DNA of 64,000 nucleotides. It comes from Adiantum capillus-veneris (taxonomy: Eukaryota; Streptophyta; Polypodiopsida; Polypodiales; Pteridaceae). The stretch covers positions 94,707,342 through 94,771,341 of the forward strand of contig CM043953.1 in the NCBI GenBank assembly GCA_014529385.2. Direction: 5' to 3'. The notes under the pieces were generated by a model. The model was not told the origin of the DNA. It worked only from the letters and a program-made list of their open reading frames with translations, and searched no databases. Made by a program: the position numbers and the translations under genes. Shown here piece by piece: positions 44,301 through 54,600 of this stretch; position 1 is the first letter of the stretch, and each line of letters begins with the position of its first letter.

Positions 44301-45418
44301 CGGGACCAGTTGTTCTGAAGCTTTGTGTCTCGCCTCATGAGGTGGAGCATATTCTGGAGGATGCCCACAATGGTCCCACTGGTGGCCATTACCCTGGTCA
44401 CATCACCGCCCAGAAGATTCTACAGAGTGGTCTATGGTGGCCCTACATTTTTAAGGATGCAATAGCATATTCTAAGGTTTGTGATGTGTGCCAGCGCTGT
44501 GGGCCGAAGCCAAGTAAGCAATCCAACCGTCCTCTGCAGGTCTCGATGGCGTGGCTACCTTTTGAGAGATGGGGTTTGGACTTTGTGGGTCCAATATATC
44601 CCCCGGCTCAACCAGGTAATCGCAAATATCTGCTAGTGGCTACAGACTATGCAACAAAGTGGGCGGAGGTACTAGTGACAGTAGATTGCACTGGCAATAC
44701 AGTAGCCAAATTTTTATATGAAAATATTTTATGCAGATTTGGATGTCCCTTAGAGATCACCAGTGATAGGGGCAGTCATTTTGTCAATGACATGATCTCA
44801 ACTTTACTGGCCAATTACAAGATTTTTCATCGCAAGTCGTGCTCTTATTACCCTAGAGCCAATGGGCAGGCCGAGAGCACCAACAAGGTTCTGAATGCAC
44901 TCTTGAGGAAAGCATGTCATCTCCACCCAGCATCGTGGGCTCAGGCTGTGCACGGCACTCTTTGGGCATACCGCACATCTCTCAAAGCAACAACAAATCA
45001 CACGCCTTTTCAACTCGCTTTCGGTTTGGAAGCCATAGCTCCATTTGAGTTCAACTCCGGATCCCCTAGGGTGGGGAGTCTGCGTGCAAGTTGGGGCATG
45101 GAAGCTACTTCTATATCCCGTCTTACCTTATTGGATGAAAACCGCCTTTTAGTTTCTCATGCTCTGCAAGCGGAGCAACTTCGTCGCAAAGCGTGGCATG
45201 ATCGTCACCTCAGAAAGCCAAAAATAACGCAAGGCACATTGGTGCTACTCTATCAGGCAAAATATTTGAAAAAAGCAAAGAAGCTGGTTCCAGCTTGGCA
45301 AGGGTCCTTCGTGGTGGAAGAGATATTACCACAGGGGGCAGTCCAGTTAGTCACTCTCGAAGGCGTTCCCTTGCCATTGGTAAACGGATCAAGGATTAAG
45401 TGCTATCACTCGCCCTAA
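41369..45418 (+). CDS. Gypsy pol: protease end, RT (duplicated), RNase H, integrase
   Basis: Open in the gag frame from 41,369; the first ATG is at 41,390. The protease end runs to about 41,600, followed by a Pro/Ser-rich spacer. RT starts near 42,490 (EAGIIVRVEHSEWLSPMVI, VCVDYRALNKVTIPDGFPTP). Its central part, including the F-I-D-D catalytic motif, is duplicated (42,721-43,518), the second copy having F-M-D-D. RNase H follows (FHVHTDASLLAVGAVLTQ, about 43,730; the DxxxxxxGAVL pattern is intact), then integrase with HHCC (GGHYPGHITAQKIL to CDVCQRC, 44,390-44,510) and core aspartates and glutamate (WGLDFVGPI, TSDRGSHFVND, NGQAESTNKVL). Apart from the upstream stop and the duplication it looks complete. 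Confidence 0.93.
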   Translation, partial: PAPFTVTLADQRTVYPVGIVDKVPLKVQDFSFNLDFVVVNLPQVEGGYPLLISRPWLRHTKALHYWGNDAMWIHTPGSPMQQIRLEGGMDPVVQHSSLSVESNPDLKQPVPPYGSDEDLLQWLEATSSMPCYVVSLQPLPTDSPSSPDPTPEASNPSQPSAPEPSGPVSDDHPSEGPLIETFGLGEPITHHRRGKKSPLQELVNTPVPSLASTPSDSPPMPEHFEVSEDLPFAELPSGWLQEEYADFNIDHTPAHNVQKLTEAARSSLPDAASPTAPPNPVREVNLGGPDNHQPILLAAWLWDHPAILDQVISFMHSFKDVFAWSFHDLEGIPTELGVHTIPLVEGAKPVRGRAYKLNPKYAEAVKIELEKMQEAGIIVRVEHSEWLSPMVIAPKKQSNKIRVCVDYRALNKVTIPDGFPTPFTERVLEDVAGHVLYSFMDGFSGYNQLGIHPDDQVKTAFVTPWGIFIYSRMSFGLKNAPPSFNRRVYLIFCPLLTDHLRIFIDDFSTFSGAQCSTPVENLKEHLAQLSAVFLRCREARLKLNPNKCHFLVTEGTLLGHVVSAQGLAPDLEKIVAILKLPPLIHPDDQVKTAFVTPWDIFIYSRMSFGLKNAPPSFNHRVYLIFCPLLTDHLRIFMDDFSTFSGAECSTPVENLKEHLAQLSAVFLRCREARLKLNPNKCHFLVTEGTLLGHVVSAQGLAPDLEKIVAILKLPPPINPKGVQSFVGHTGYHRRLIRMYAQVAQPLTRLTSATVPFQWSTPEDEAFVYLKKRLTEAPILVAPDWALPFHVHTDASLLAVGAVLTQPSKELNLDRPVHYASRLLTKAERNYSTTEREGLAIVYALQKFRHYLLGVHFTIITDHHAFSYLLNKPQVAGRVWRWLLLFQEFDFEVVLRRGKQHVMADHLSCIHTGEEATGIADDFPDSSLFKIDTTPEWYGEVLHFLSTGLYPENASPLQKRRLLLKSRSFTLIGGQLYKSGPVVLKLCVSPHEVEHILEDAHNGPTGGHYPGHITAQKILQSGLWWPYIFKDAIAYSKVCDVCQRCGPKPSKQSNRPLQVSMAWLPFERWGLDFVGPIYPPAQPGNRKYLLVATDYATKWAEVLVTVDCTGNTVAKFLYENILCRFGCPLEITSDRGSHFVNDMISTLLANYKIFHRKSCSYYPRANGQAESTNKVLNALLRKACHLHPASWAQAVHGTLWAYRTSLKATTNHTPFQLAFGLEAIAPFEFNSGSPRVGSLRASWGMEATSISRLTLLDENRLLVSHALQAEQLRRKAWHDRHLRKPKITQGTLVLLYQAKYLKKAKKLVPAWQGSFVVEEILPQGAVQLVTLEGVPLPLVNGSRIKCYHSP
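42721..43518 (+). repeat. 399-bp in-frame tandem duplication in RT
   Basis: Copies 42,721-43,119 and 43,120-43,518 (133 codons each) begin at the HPDDQVKTAF block and end after the LGHVVS block. They differ by about seven bases, including G to D, R to H, I to M (at the x-D-D motif) and Q to E. Both keep the frame. The junction has short homology (ATACATCC against ATAAATCC). Confidence 0.95.
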
Positions 45419-47097
45419 TTATATACACATCTACTGATGATAGCTATCCCAACACTATATGATTATTCCCTCCTCAGTTCGGTATTTCTCCCTAGCTTAC
45501 CATTTTCCCCTCTTCCCAAATCTTCCTCATGACAGCTCTTATCTTTCAAAAACTCCCCTTGTTTCAATGTATGCATCAGTTACTGTTGTTCTGTCTCTGT
45601 CTCTTCTCCCCCTATGTAATTTCCGAGATTCAAGTCTCATCGAATAGATCTTTTGATTATTGGATATTGTTCAACATTACACAAGCTCAACTGCATCTCT
45701 CTTTTCCGTCTCTAATTTTTAGAAGCACTCTCTCACCATCAAATCTCTCTTTGCCTTCTGGGACTATCTTTTGTAAAAGACTCCTCAAATTGATTCAGTA
45801 ATGATGTTTTCCTCCTGTTAATTAGAGCCCGTTCTGATTAATAAACCCCATAGCCGAAAAGATAGGCCTAAATCGTTATTCTCTTATCTCTGACAGCATT
45901 TATATCTGGCTCTATCTAGGCCTTGCTCTTTCTTTTCCCCCGCACTGTTCTTGCTTACTGAGCCCCTTGTCATCTCTTAACCTGCCCCACATTCCCAAAT
46001 TCTCTCCTCCTACAGAGTTCCCATCCTGAACATGCTTGAATGCGTCTTTTTGCCATGTCTCAAGTTTTACATCACCTAACAATGCCTCGTAGACATCCAC
46101 ATGGAACTCTTCTTTCGATGAATTGGCACTTAGCATCTTCATACCGTTTGCTGCCCACTAATTTCCTTGCATTTTTAATAAGCCTCATCTCATACCTGCT
46201 TTTTGTCGAATGTGGATGCCCCTCCAAATTCACCACTAAATTCCCTCGCCCTCGTTCCCCTCTCCAAAGCTCACCTAGTCCCCTGTCAACTCCTCGCCCC
46301 TCCAGCCCTCGCCCTCGACCTTCCCTGTGGACCCTCTCCAACCTTCGCCCTCGCCCCACACCCTATCGACCCCTCGCCTCAGCCCTGCAAAATTTGCCCC
46401 ATCCTTCAATATTCGCCCCAACACAAAAAATTCGCCCCAGCCTACCCTCGTAAAATTCGCCCCATCCTTACTAAACAGAATTCGCCCCTGCTCTATTTTG
46501 TTTGGATTCGCCCCTGCCCTATTTTGTTGGATTTGCCCCTACCCATTTTCCTCTTAGCAATTCGCCCCTACCCTCTCAGCACAATTGGATTCGCCCCTCT
46601 ACCCATTTTCCTCTTAGCAATTCGCCCCTACCCTCTCAGCACAATTGGATTCGCCCCTGCCTATTTTCAAATCGCCCTACCCAGTTCCCTCTCAAAATTC
46701 GCCCATACCCTCTCAGCACAATTAGATTTGCCCCTACCCTAACTTCATTCGCCCGTACCCTAACTGACTCCGATAATTATTAATTCGCCCCAGATAACTT
46801 TCTCGCCCCTACACTCTTCATTCGCCCCTACCCTAACTTACTCGCCCCATCCTAACTTCCTTCGCCTAGTAGCTCTTGATTCACCCCTATACCCAATCCT
46901 CAATCAATCCTCTCGCCCAGCCCCACAAAATCGCCCCAGCTCCCCTTCTGTCCAGCCTCTGCCTAGCCCAATCCCAAATCGTTTACCCACCTTGGTCTGC
47001 AGAAACTCCACCTTGGTCTGCATCTGACTGATCGTGGTGCTTTTCCATCACTTGTTCTACTCAACTGCTACTGTTTTGTCATCCACCCGACCTCACC
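45419..47097 (+). other. Spacer between pol and third ORF, with TCGCCCC-rich repeats
   Basis: No coding sequence. 46,230-46,930 holds at least 15 spaced copies of (T)TCGCCCC with variable linkers (CTACCCTAACTT, CAGCACAATTGGA). 46,541-46,600 and 46,601-46,660 are a nearly perfect 60-bp tandem pair. The tract is very C-rich on the plus strand. Confidence 0.8.
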
Positions 47098-49056
47098 ATG
47101 GCAGGAGGTAGCAAGCAACAAGAGAAACAGCCAGAAGGCAATAGCAAGAGAAAGGAAGAATTGAAGAAGAGGAAAGCTCTGGTTGCAGAATCAGAGAGCG
47201 AAGCAGAGGAAGTATCTGCAAGCAGCAGCCATGGCATAGATGACTTTACCTCCAGTGACCCAAGTGATGAGAGCTACAAAGCAGACTCAGCAGCATCTGA
47301 TGATTCAGATGTAAATTCTGAGTCAGGTGCTTCCAGTGATCAGGAGGAACATTCAAAAGTGGCTTAGAAGAAAGGAAAGCAGCCAATCATCACTCATGAA
47401 ATCAAGAGGCCTGCTTCTTCGAAAAATCGCACAACATTCTCATTAAATTTTTATATGCAGTAACCTCGACCATCTCTCAGTGAGGTGCTTTCGACTGCTC
47501 AGCTTCGGACTCTGGGCCTCGTAGCATTGGCTGATGCAGATTTACCTGATACGGTTCCAGCAGAGATGATACATCAATTGTTGAAAGACTTTCCAAAGGT
47601 CCGGGGACACAAGCTAACAGCTACAAGGCTTGGCCATGCCATGGGTATGACCAACTTTCCAGCTGTGAAGCCTACTACTCGCACTTTCTCTTTGCTGTCA
47701 AAGGATGCGACAATTCAAGCATGTCAAGAGCTATTGAGTTCGGATTATGAGCGAAACAGACGGCTTCTCGCAATCTTCAGGTATTACTTTCTGGCTCGAG
47801 ATGCCAAAGAAGACAAGGAAAAAACTGATCTTCTCACTACCTTCTCCCACTGCGACGGGCTGTACTGTTTAATCCACACTATCCCGTGTGGATTCCACCA
47901 GATTCTCTTCAGCTCTTTGTAGACTAGGGCGAAAAGATTTCGGCCCCAAGTGCAGTTTGTGCAGTTAAGTTTTAAATGTTTTGCAGCACCTCTCTTGGCA
48001 TGGGTCATAAACATACCTATTAACCCAAATGAAGTGGATGAGGAGCAGTGAACCTCGAAAGGGAAAAGGAAAACCGTGAGCATGCAGGTTGACCCCACAG
48101 TCACCAAGAAAAAGAAGATCAAGGCGAAAGTGGTGAAGGATACAGTGAAGTCTCTACTCTCCTTGCCAGTTTCTGAGAGCCAGCAGACTAGGGTACATCT
48201 TCAGCGTCACACGTCTACTTCTATCCCTGGTTCTGCTGTGCTGGCACCATTGTCTACTGCCGTTCCTCAGGACAGGATGGTCACTTCACCCATACAGGAT
48301 CCTCTTCCTTCTTCTCCCATCTTCACTCATACACCGGTCAACATATCTCTCGCTCCACCTACAGCAACAATCTCCGAGGCACCTACTACACCAATTGTAC
48401 CTACTTCTAGCTCGCCGGCTGTGCCACATGTGCGCCCTCCAGCATCACATGCAGTTGAGGGATTTTCAGGTAGGACCGACTCCACTTCTCTGTTTCAGCT
48501 TTCAGAGAAGTTACTTGAGGACTCCAAAGCTGCTATTGCCACCATCGAGCTAGGCGCAGAGCAGCTAGCTGCAACGCACCAGCATCACTCCGCCACATAT
48601 GCAGCTATGGAGAGATCTCTGTGAGTTGCCGAGAGTGCCATCACAGATCGAGATGCAACGATTTTTGCACTACAGCAAGCATTGAAGATAAAGTCAAGGA
48701 TTATTGATGACCTAAAAGCACAGGTGCAGGGATTTCAAGAAATGCTTATGTATGGTAACAGGCCTACCCAGGCTCCTGTGGGATATAGATGGACTGGGCC
48801 AGGGATACAGGTCCAGAATCCAGCAGGCTTTGCAGCACCAGTATGTCCCTCTCAGCAGTTCATGGGACACTTCCCAGCAGGTCCCTCTCAGCCCTCTCAG
48901 CAGTTCATGGGACACTACCCACAGCCCCAGTTCCAGTACTTTACTCAGCAGGGGTCACAGGTCCAGATGCCACACATGCAGAGCCAGAGTGTTCCTTGCT
49001 GTGACGGTGTTGCTGGTGCACACCGCCATGGTTGTGTTACTAGGCGTCCGGAGTAA
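47098..49056 (+). pseudogene. Gypsy third ORF, broken by five stops
   Basis: All open segments (47,098-47,367; 47,485-47,922; 48,076-48,624; 48,682-49,056) lie in one frame and are separated by single stops at 47,365, 47,461, 47,920, 48,049 and 48,622, giving one decayed ORF of about 650 codons. The N-terminal part is basic then acidic/Ser-rich (KRKEELKKRKALVAESESEA). The middle part (LSTAQLRTLGLVALADADLP, KVRGHKLTATRLGHAMGM, LLAWVINIPINPNE) resembles the extra ORF or plant-transposon-type domain found downstream of pol in Tat/Athila elements. The C-terminal part is rich in Gln and Pro, with repeated QQFMGHF/QQFMGHY units. Function unknown; a structural or envelope-like role is only a positional guess. 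Confidence 0.7.
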
Positions 49057-49335
49057 ACTTCAGGGCAGTTGCTTCCATCCGTTGTGCAGCAGATAGGTGC
49101 TACAACCACAGGAAGCCAGGTTATGCAGAGCACAGTCCAGCAACCGCATCATTACACAATCGATCTGATGGCTCCTCCCGATCCGGATACTTCGGGAGCA
49201 GCAGTGGCGACGACACTTTCCCTTGGCTGACAGGACTGTGCTCTTGCCCCACCTTTCATTGTACATATAGTTACTTTTGCAGTTTCATTCAGTTTTGGCT
49301 CACCGAGACGGTGACCAATCTTGTGGCGGGCAACC

Positions 49336-49902
49336 TGTAGCAGGCTACAGTGTCACTTTCACAGGACACAGTTGCAGTTAGTACAGTTGGTCTGGTCTGT
49401 TCACACTGGACGGACACTCTGGGCAGTGACACGTGGCAGGGATACGGATGGTGGCCTAGTGGACATGTGGCCAGGTCACACTTAGCTGGCTGACATTTAT
49501 GAGCCGTTGAGCCGTTGGTGGCTCTTTATGATTGTATCTATGAGTAGTAGCCGTTGGGTCATTATCATTATCTTTTATGGTTGGTCTAGTAGTCGTCGTC
49601 TTGGTAGCGAGTCTTACACAGAGTCTTACACAGAGCACAGTATCACCATCCCTGCACATCTGAGCCTCGACACCCCATTTGTACCTGTGAGTCCTGGGCT
49701 GGAGCTGAGTGTGCTGCCACGCCAGAGTCTGTACATGGTTCTTTGAGATAGTTCTGGTCCACTGTTGTGTTCTGTTGTTATCGATTGTTTCCGTGTTTCA
49801 TTCTGTTTGAGTGAGTTTCCATTTGTTTGAGTGAGATTGTCTCACACATTGCACTGAGCGGAACCCACACTGTGGAGAGCACAACACATTATCCGCGCTA
49901 CA
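49336..49902 (+). repeat. Gypsy 3' LTR
   Basis: 567 bp, starting TGTAGCAGGCTACAG and ending CCGCGCTACA, followed by the target duplication ACAAC. The sequence just upstream (TTGTGGCGGGCAACC) is a poor polypurine tract. Confidence 0.95.
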
Positions 49903-50369
49903 ACAACAGAACAATGGAATGATGCTCTGCATGTGGGAGCTCTTCTGTTACCCTACCGCCATAGGCCTAGTCATAAGGACCTTCGACATGAGCAGGGTTT
50001 GTAGGTGGCAAGACTGAAGTAGAGGGTATAGTTGAAGGCAGGCCGAGGTTAAGGCGATTGTGCAACACCACGAGATAATATCTGAATATGGCCTAAATGA
50101 GAAAACAATAGTATGGTTTTCTCCTGTCTCCTGCACTTGTTGGATCAAACTTTTGAAGAAGCCTTGGAAACCTTACTGTGTCTGCAAGACCTGCCACGGA
50201 GCCAATACCAAGGGTTCCATTTCTATGTGTCAGATTGGATCTTGAAGCATCTACCCCTCTAGAATACATTTTTCAATGTTGTAATACAAGCTTATCAAAG
50301 TTGCTGTAGCCAGCTATAGTGATCATGGAGAACTCAAAAGGTAGATAGAAGCGCTCAAGTTGGCAACCC

Positions 50370-50600
50370 AGGAGTCAAGGCACCAGTGGATCAGAGTGTA
50401 CCAGTGGTCAAGGTACCAAGGTGTATTTACCAATGGGACTAAGGTGTTGACCAATGTATGGCCAGTGGGCCAAGGTACCAAGATGTGGACCAATGTACTG
50501 CCAAGGCCAAGGTACCATCATGTGGATTAGTGTATCACCAGTGGGCGAATGTACCAAGCTGTAGCCCGAGTGGACGGGTGTACCAGAGTAGCCGTGTGGC
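50370..50600 (+). repeat. Degenerate minisatellite (CAAGGTACCA units)
   Basis: About seven copies of a 30-36 bp unit with core CAAGGTACCAAGRTGTGGACC and ATGTAC variants. The frames through it are not coding. Confidence 0.6.
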
Positions 50601-50699
50601 ACTTTGTACTTGTGGGCCAGCACCCTTACCTGGAGCCTGTGGTCATTGAAGGTTGCGGCCAAGGCCACTCATCTAGATAATTTTCCATGGTATATCTTC

Positions 50700-51060
50700 A
50701 GTGGCATGTACTATAGTCATATCAGTTCATTGAGTCTGTGGTCACTCAGTCACTTAAAGGTTGGTACTATTTTGGGTATGGTACTCTCCCCAGGGTTGGT
50801 ACTAGTCAGAATCTCAGCCTGGAGTTGACACCTCACCACACCTATCCATTACACCTTAACCTCTCCACCCTTATTGTATCTGTGCTTGATCTGGAGCTTG
50901 GTGTGCTGCCAGCCAGACTTGGTCATGGCCTTGTAATCATCTCTTGGGGCAATGCAAGTTAAGTGAGTGTCATTTCTCAGGTTTTCGAGTGTTATCCTGC
51001 TGTGTTGTGTGGTGTATCTTGGTTGTCTGCTGTGCTGTGTGGTGTAACAGCCACAACCCA
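50700..51060 (+). repeat. Old diverged relative of the gypsy LTR
   Basis: CTGGAGCTTGGTGTGCTGCCAGCCAGACTTG with flanking CTCGACACC-like and TGTGTTCTG-like blocks matches 38,610-38,800 in order but at much lower identity. A remnant of an earlier insertion of the same family lies next to the young copy. Confidence 0.5.
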
Positions 51061-51697
51061 CCCTGTAAACAAAACAAACTCAAGCTAGTTAAAAATTACA
51101 AATTGGTGAATCACCGAAACAGTGAAGTTTTTGGCCTAGAGTGGCATGAGATCCTGGTGGTGCACCTATTTGCTCCATTTCTGAGCTAAGGGATCCTCCC
51201 TTAACTGGCGGAAAATGGAAATGGGAAGTACAAATGGAAAGGGGAAGTGCCTAGAATTGGAGGCCTAATGTTTCAAACTCCAAGTGGTCAGCTGGTGGTC
51301 TTGGCACTCCTCGAGAAGACAAAGCCCACAATTTGCAGCAACCAACCTGTAGAGGGGTTGGCCAGGGTTAGGTAAGGAGGGGAGGCCAGGCATAAGAAAA
51401 TGACAGAGAGGACAGTAGCGATGGCAGTTAAGAGCAGAGGACAGCGGCAGGAATGGTGGTTTGCAGAGGTGGGTGAGTAGCTAAAGACAGCGTAGTGTAG
51501 AGGATGGGCAGGAGCTGGTAAAGTGCAAGATGGGAAGTTTGGGTACACAGTGCTCAGGCTCATCTTGATGGGTTCTCCTCTCTTTGTTTGTGTCTCATGG
51601 TGTTTTTTTTCTCGAGAAAAAGATCCTTCTATTAGTTAATGAATTATGAAACTGCCCATAGAGCTACAACCACCTCTTCAAGAGAGGGCTACAACAA

Positions 51698-54600
51698 TCA
51701 TGAAGGGGAGATTCTCCCAATGAAAAAACAGCATATGTACAATGAGGCTAAATCAAGAGATGGGAGGAGGGAACAGCCACACAGGTGGACGGTAGTGCCA
51801 TCTAAGCACACCTGGACCATGGTGAAGTAAGGCCCAGGGCACCAGAGTCGAAGGAAAGCCTCTCTCCGCTCCCGGATGCGGTCGCAGCTGCCCTTGAGTC
51901 TCTCGAATTGTCCTCTGAGAGTATGGACCAGCTCTAGCCAAAGATCCCGAACAGTCTCTGCTGGTTGTGGAGTAAGCTCTGTAGCAGGCTGGAGTGTAGG
52001 TCGACCCCCCTGCAACACTATCATCCTGCTGGTGGAGGACAGCTCAAACTGAAGCGCCGGACCCGTGAGAGTGGACCAAGCAGCTGTCCCCCAAGTGTAC
52101 TGCCGAGCTGTGGAAAGAGCTGGCATCAACCGAAGGACTCGAAGCCAAACCTGCTGTGCCAAATGACAATCCCAAAGACAGTGGTGCTGACTCTCCACAG
52201 GATGGTCGCAAGCTGCGCATGCTGTTGAGAGACCACTATGTACAAGCCAGCTCCCAACTGCTGTAGCCCGATGTGCAACCAGCCACTGGAACAAAGTGAC
52301 TCGCCGCGGCTGTCTGGTGTCCACAACCTTGCCCAAAAAGCTGACAGGAACTCAACTCTGAGACCCTCCTCCTGCCAATGAGGTGCTGCAGCCGGACGAG
52401 CCTCTCTCCCTGCTGCCAGTATGTGACGTCCCAGACGAAGTGTACTGAAAGAAAGGGACACCTGGGTGGTCGCTTGAGGAGAAAGGGTCCCTCCAAAACC
52501 ACTCCCCCACTGCACTCGTGCCAGTGGACAACACTCCCAAGTCCACAGCCTCCAGTGGCCAGTCGCAAGAGTTTCTGGGTCACGATCTATGACACAAATC
52601 CTCCCACATATGCCCACTACTCGGATCCTCTGAAAACAACACTCTGCCACATGTGGGGTCTCTACTGAAACTCGGGGTAGGCGTCCCTCACCCTATAGTT
52701 CGAAAAATAGGGAGGGAACAGTCTCTGAGCAAGCCTAAACTGCGATGAGAACCTCCAGTCGCGTGAAGGCCCCCATCCATCTGGGCGTTGCTGACTCGAG
52801 AGGCGTGAGCCACTCAGCTGGTACTGCCTCTGTGATGTCCTGACACATGCTCTGCACCCCTCTCATGACCTGAAGTTGGATGCTCTGAAGCTCCTCTGAC
52901 AAGCCTGAGAATTGTAGCGAGTCACCTAAAGTGCGTGCTGGACCCTCTGCCATGGTACCCCAGGAAACATGAGGCCTACTACCAACCAAGTGGCCTCTCA
53001 GAGTGCTGACCATGGGGTTCGAAACAAGGGGCTCTCTCAAGCGCTCCTCCGTGTAAGTAGGCTGGTGCTGCTCCAAGCCTCTCCGTAGCTGCTCCCAGGA
53101 TCGAAGAAGGCTCACAACAAAACAGTCCTCTAGTCTCCTGCTCAGGCCAACTCTGCGCATCTCTGTGAATATCCATCTTGTGGAAGGTCTCCAAGGGCCT
53201 CCAGCCTGAGGCACTCTAGCTGTAAGTTGCTGAAGCAAAAACTCCTTCCAGGGCTCCTCCCCTGGAAGCAGTCCTCTGACAACAAACTTCCCAAAAAGGG
53301 CTCTCCTCTGCTGTGCTGGGTCTATGATCCCCAACCCCCCCTCAGAACAAGGTAGAGTGATGACCTGCTAGGCCACTTTGGCCCGGGCTATTTGAGTGTC
53401 GTGTCTTGACCAAAGGAAGTTCCTGATCAGCCTCTACCTGGCTGATACAAGAACTCGAAAAGATCCAACAAGAAGTGATGTACCACATAGTAGGTAACAA
53501 CACCTGGTTGGCTACTACAACTTTGCCTGCTAGAGAAAGTCGTGCGGATCTCTAATGTAACAACTTCCTCCTGATGGACAGGAGGAGGGGAGCAATCTGC
53601 TGCTCAGGAGACAAGTCCAAGCCAACTTGACAGCCCAAGTATCGAACTGTAGTTCCTGGGGGAATCCATCTGAAACCCTCACCTTGCATCCAATCAGGCG
53701 TAAGAATACTACCAACCAAGAAAGCCACAGTCTTTCTCCAGTTGATAAGTGCGCCTGATGCACAACAAAAGGTCTCGAGAGCCTGCTCACACCTGTGAAG
53801 GTTGGCCTCCTGGCCATCCAAGTACAAGGGTGAGTCGTCTGCAAACTCAGCATCCAGTAGCTCATCTCCCCGAATAGGGAGCGCTAAGCCGCGTAAACCA
53901 ACCTGTTGTGAAACCAAAAACCTGCTCATCGCCTCAACATAGAATAGAAAGAGGAACGGGGCAAGAGGGCAGCCGTGTTTGACCGAACGTTTGAGCATGA
54001 AACGATCACCTCTACCTCTTGACAAAAGTACCTGTCTGTGTGCCCGTCCGTATAGAGATGACACACCTCTGATCCAAGCATCTTAGAAGCCCATCTTGCG
54101 TAGAGTGCCCTCCAAAAAGTCCCAGTCAACTCTATCGTTGGCCTTCTCAAAATCGAGAAGAAATATCACGAGGTCCTCACCACGGAGCCATGCAAGGGCA
54201 GAAGCCTCCCAAAAAGTAAAGATGTTGTCAAGGATACTACTCTCCTTGACAAAACCTGTCTGTGTCCCATGTATAATGCTCTCTAGAAGTGGCTGAATCC
54301 TCAAACTCAGAGCCTTGGCAAGAATTTTGTAGGATGAGTTGAGGATGGCGATGGGCCGCCAATGTCGAATCTCATCCAAGGAGCACCCTCCTTGGGAACG
54401 AGGTAAATCAGGCCCTCACTCATGCTGTCAGGCATCTCTCCTATGTGTAGGATGTACTGAAAAGCGCTGCAGAGGTCTGAGCCAAGCAAGTCCCAATACT
54501 CCAAGAAAAAGCTGGGAGTCAAACCATCCTCACCTGGACAACTACCACGGGGAAGTCCTCTAAGGGCCGCGTGTAGCTCCTGTAGCTGAAGAGGCAGCTC

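Larger units (their letters stand above)
38285..49902 (+). mobile_element. Ty3/gypsy LTR retrotransposon, young, 11.6 kb
   Basis: LTRs 38,285-38,864 and 49,336-49,902, both TG...CA, differ by 8 substitutions and one 13-bp indel over 567 aligned bases (about 1.4%). The ACAAC duplication is intact. After the 5' LTR, TTTTGGCGATCACGGTGGGA is a possible primer-binding site resembling those of Tat-type elements. The internal order is gag, protease, RT, RNase H, integrase, a 1.7-kb spacer and a third ORF. That layout, with a long region after pol, fits the Tat/Athila group; this placement is tentative. It lies in the intron after host exon 5, same strand as the host gene. Confidence 0.95.

Noticed and set aside
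46040-46783. Several Pro/Ser-rich frames of 75-180 codons in all phases
   Set aside because: They arise from the C-rich TCGCCCC repeat tract, where stops are rare in every frame; no start context or domain.
47098-49056. Third gypsy ORF as an envelope gene
   Set aside because: No signal peptide or transmembrane segment was seen; position alone does not justify the name.
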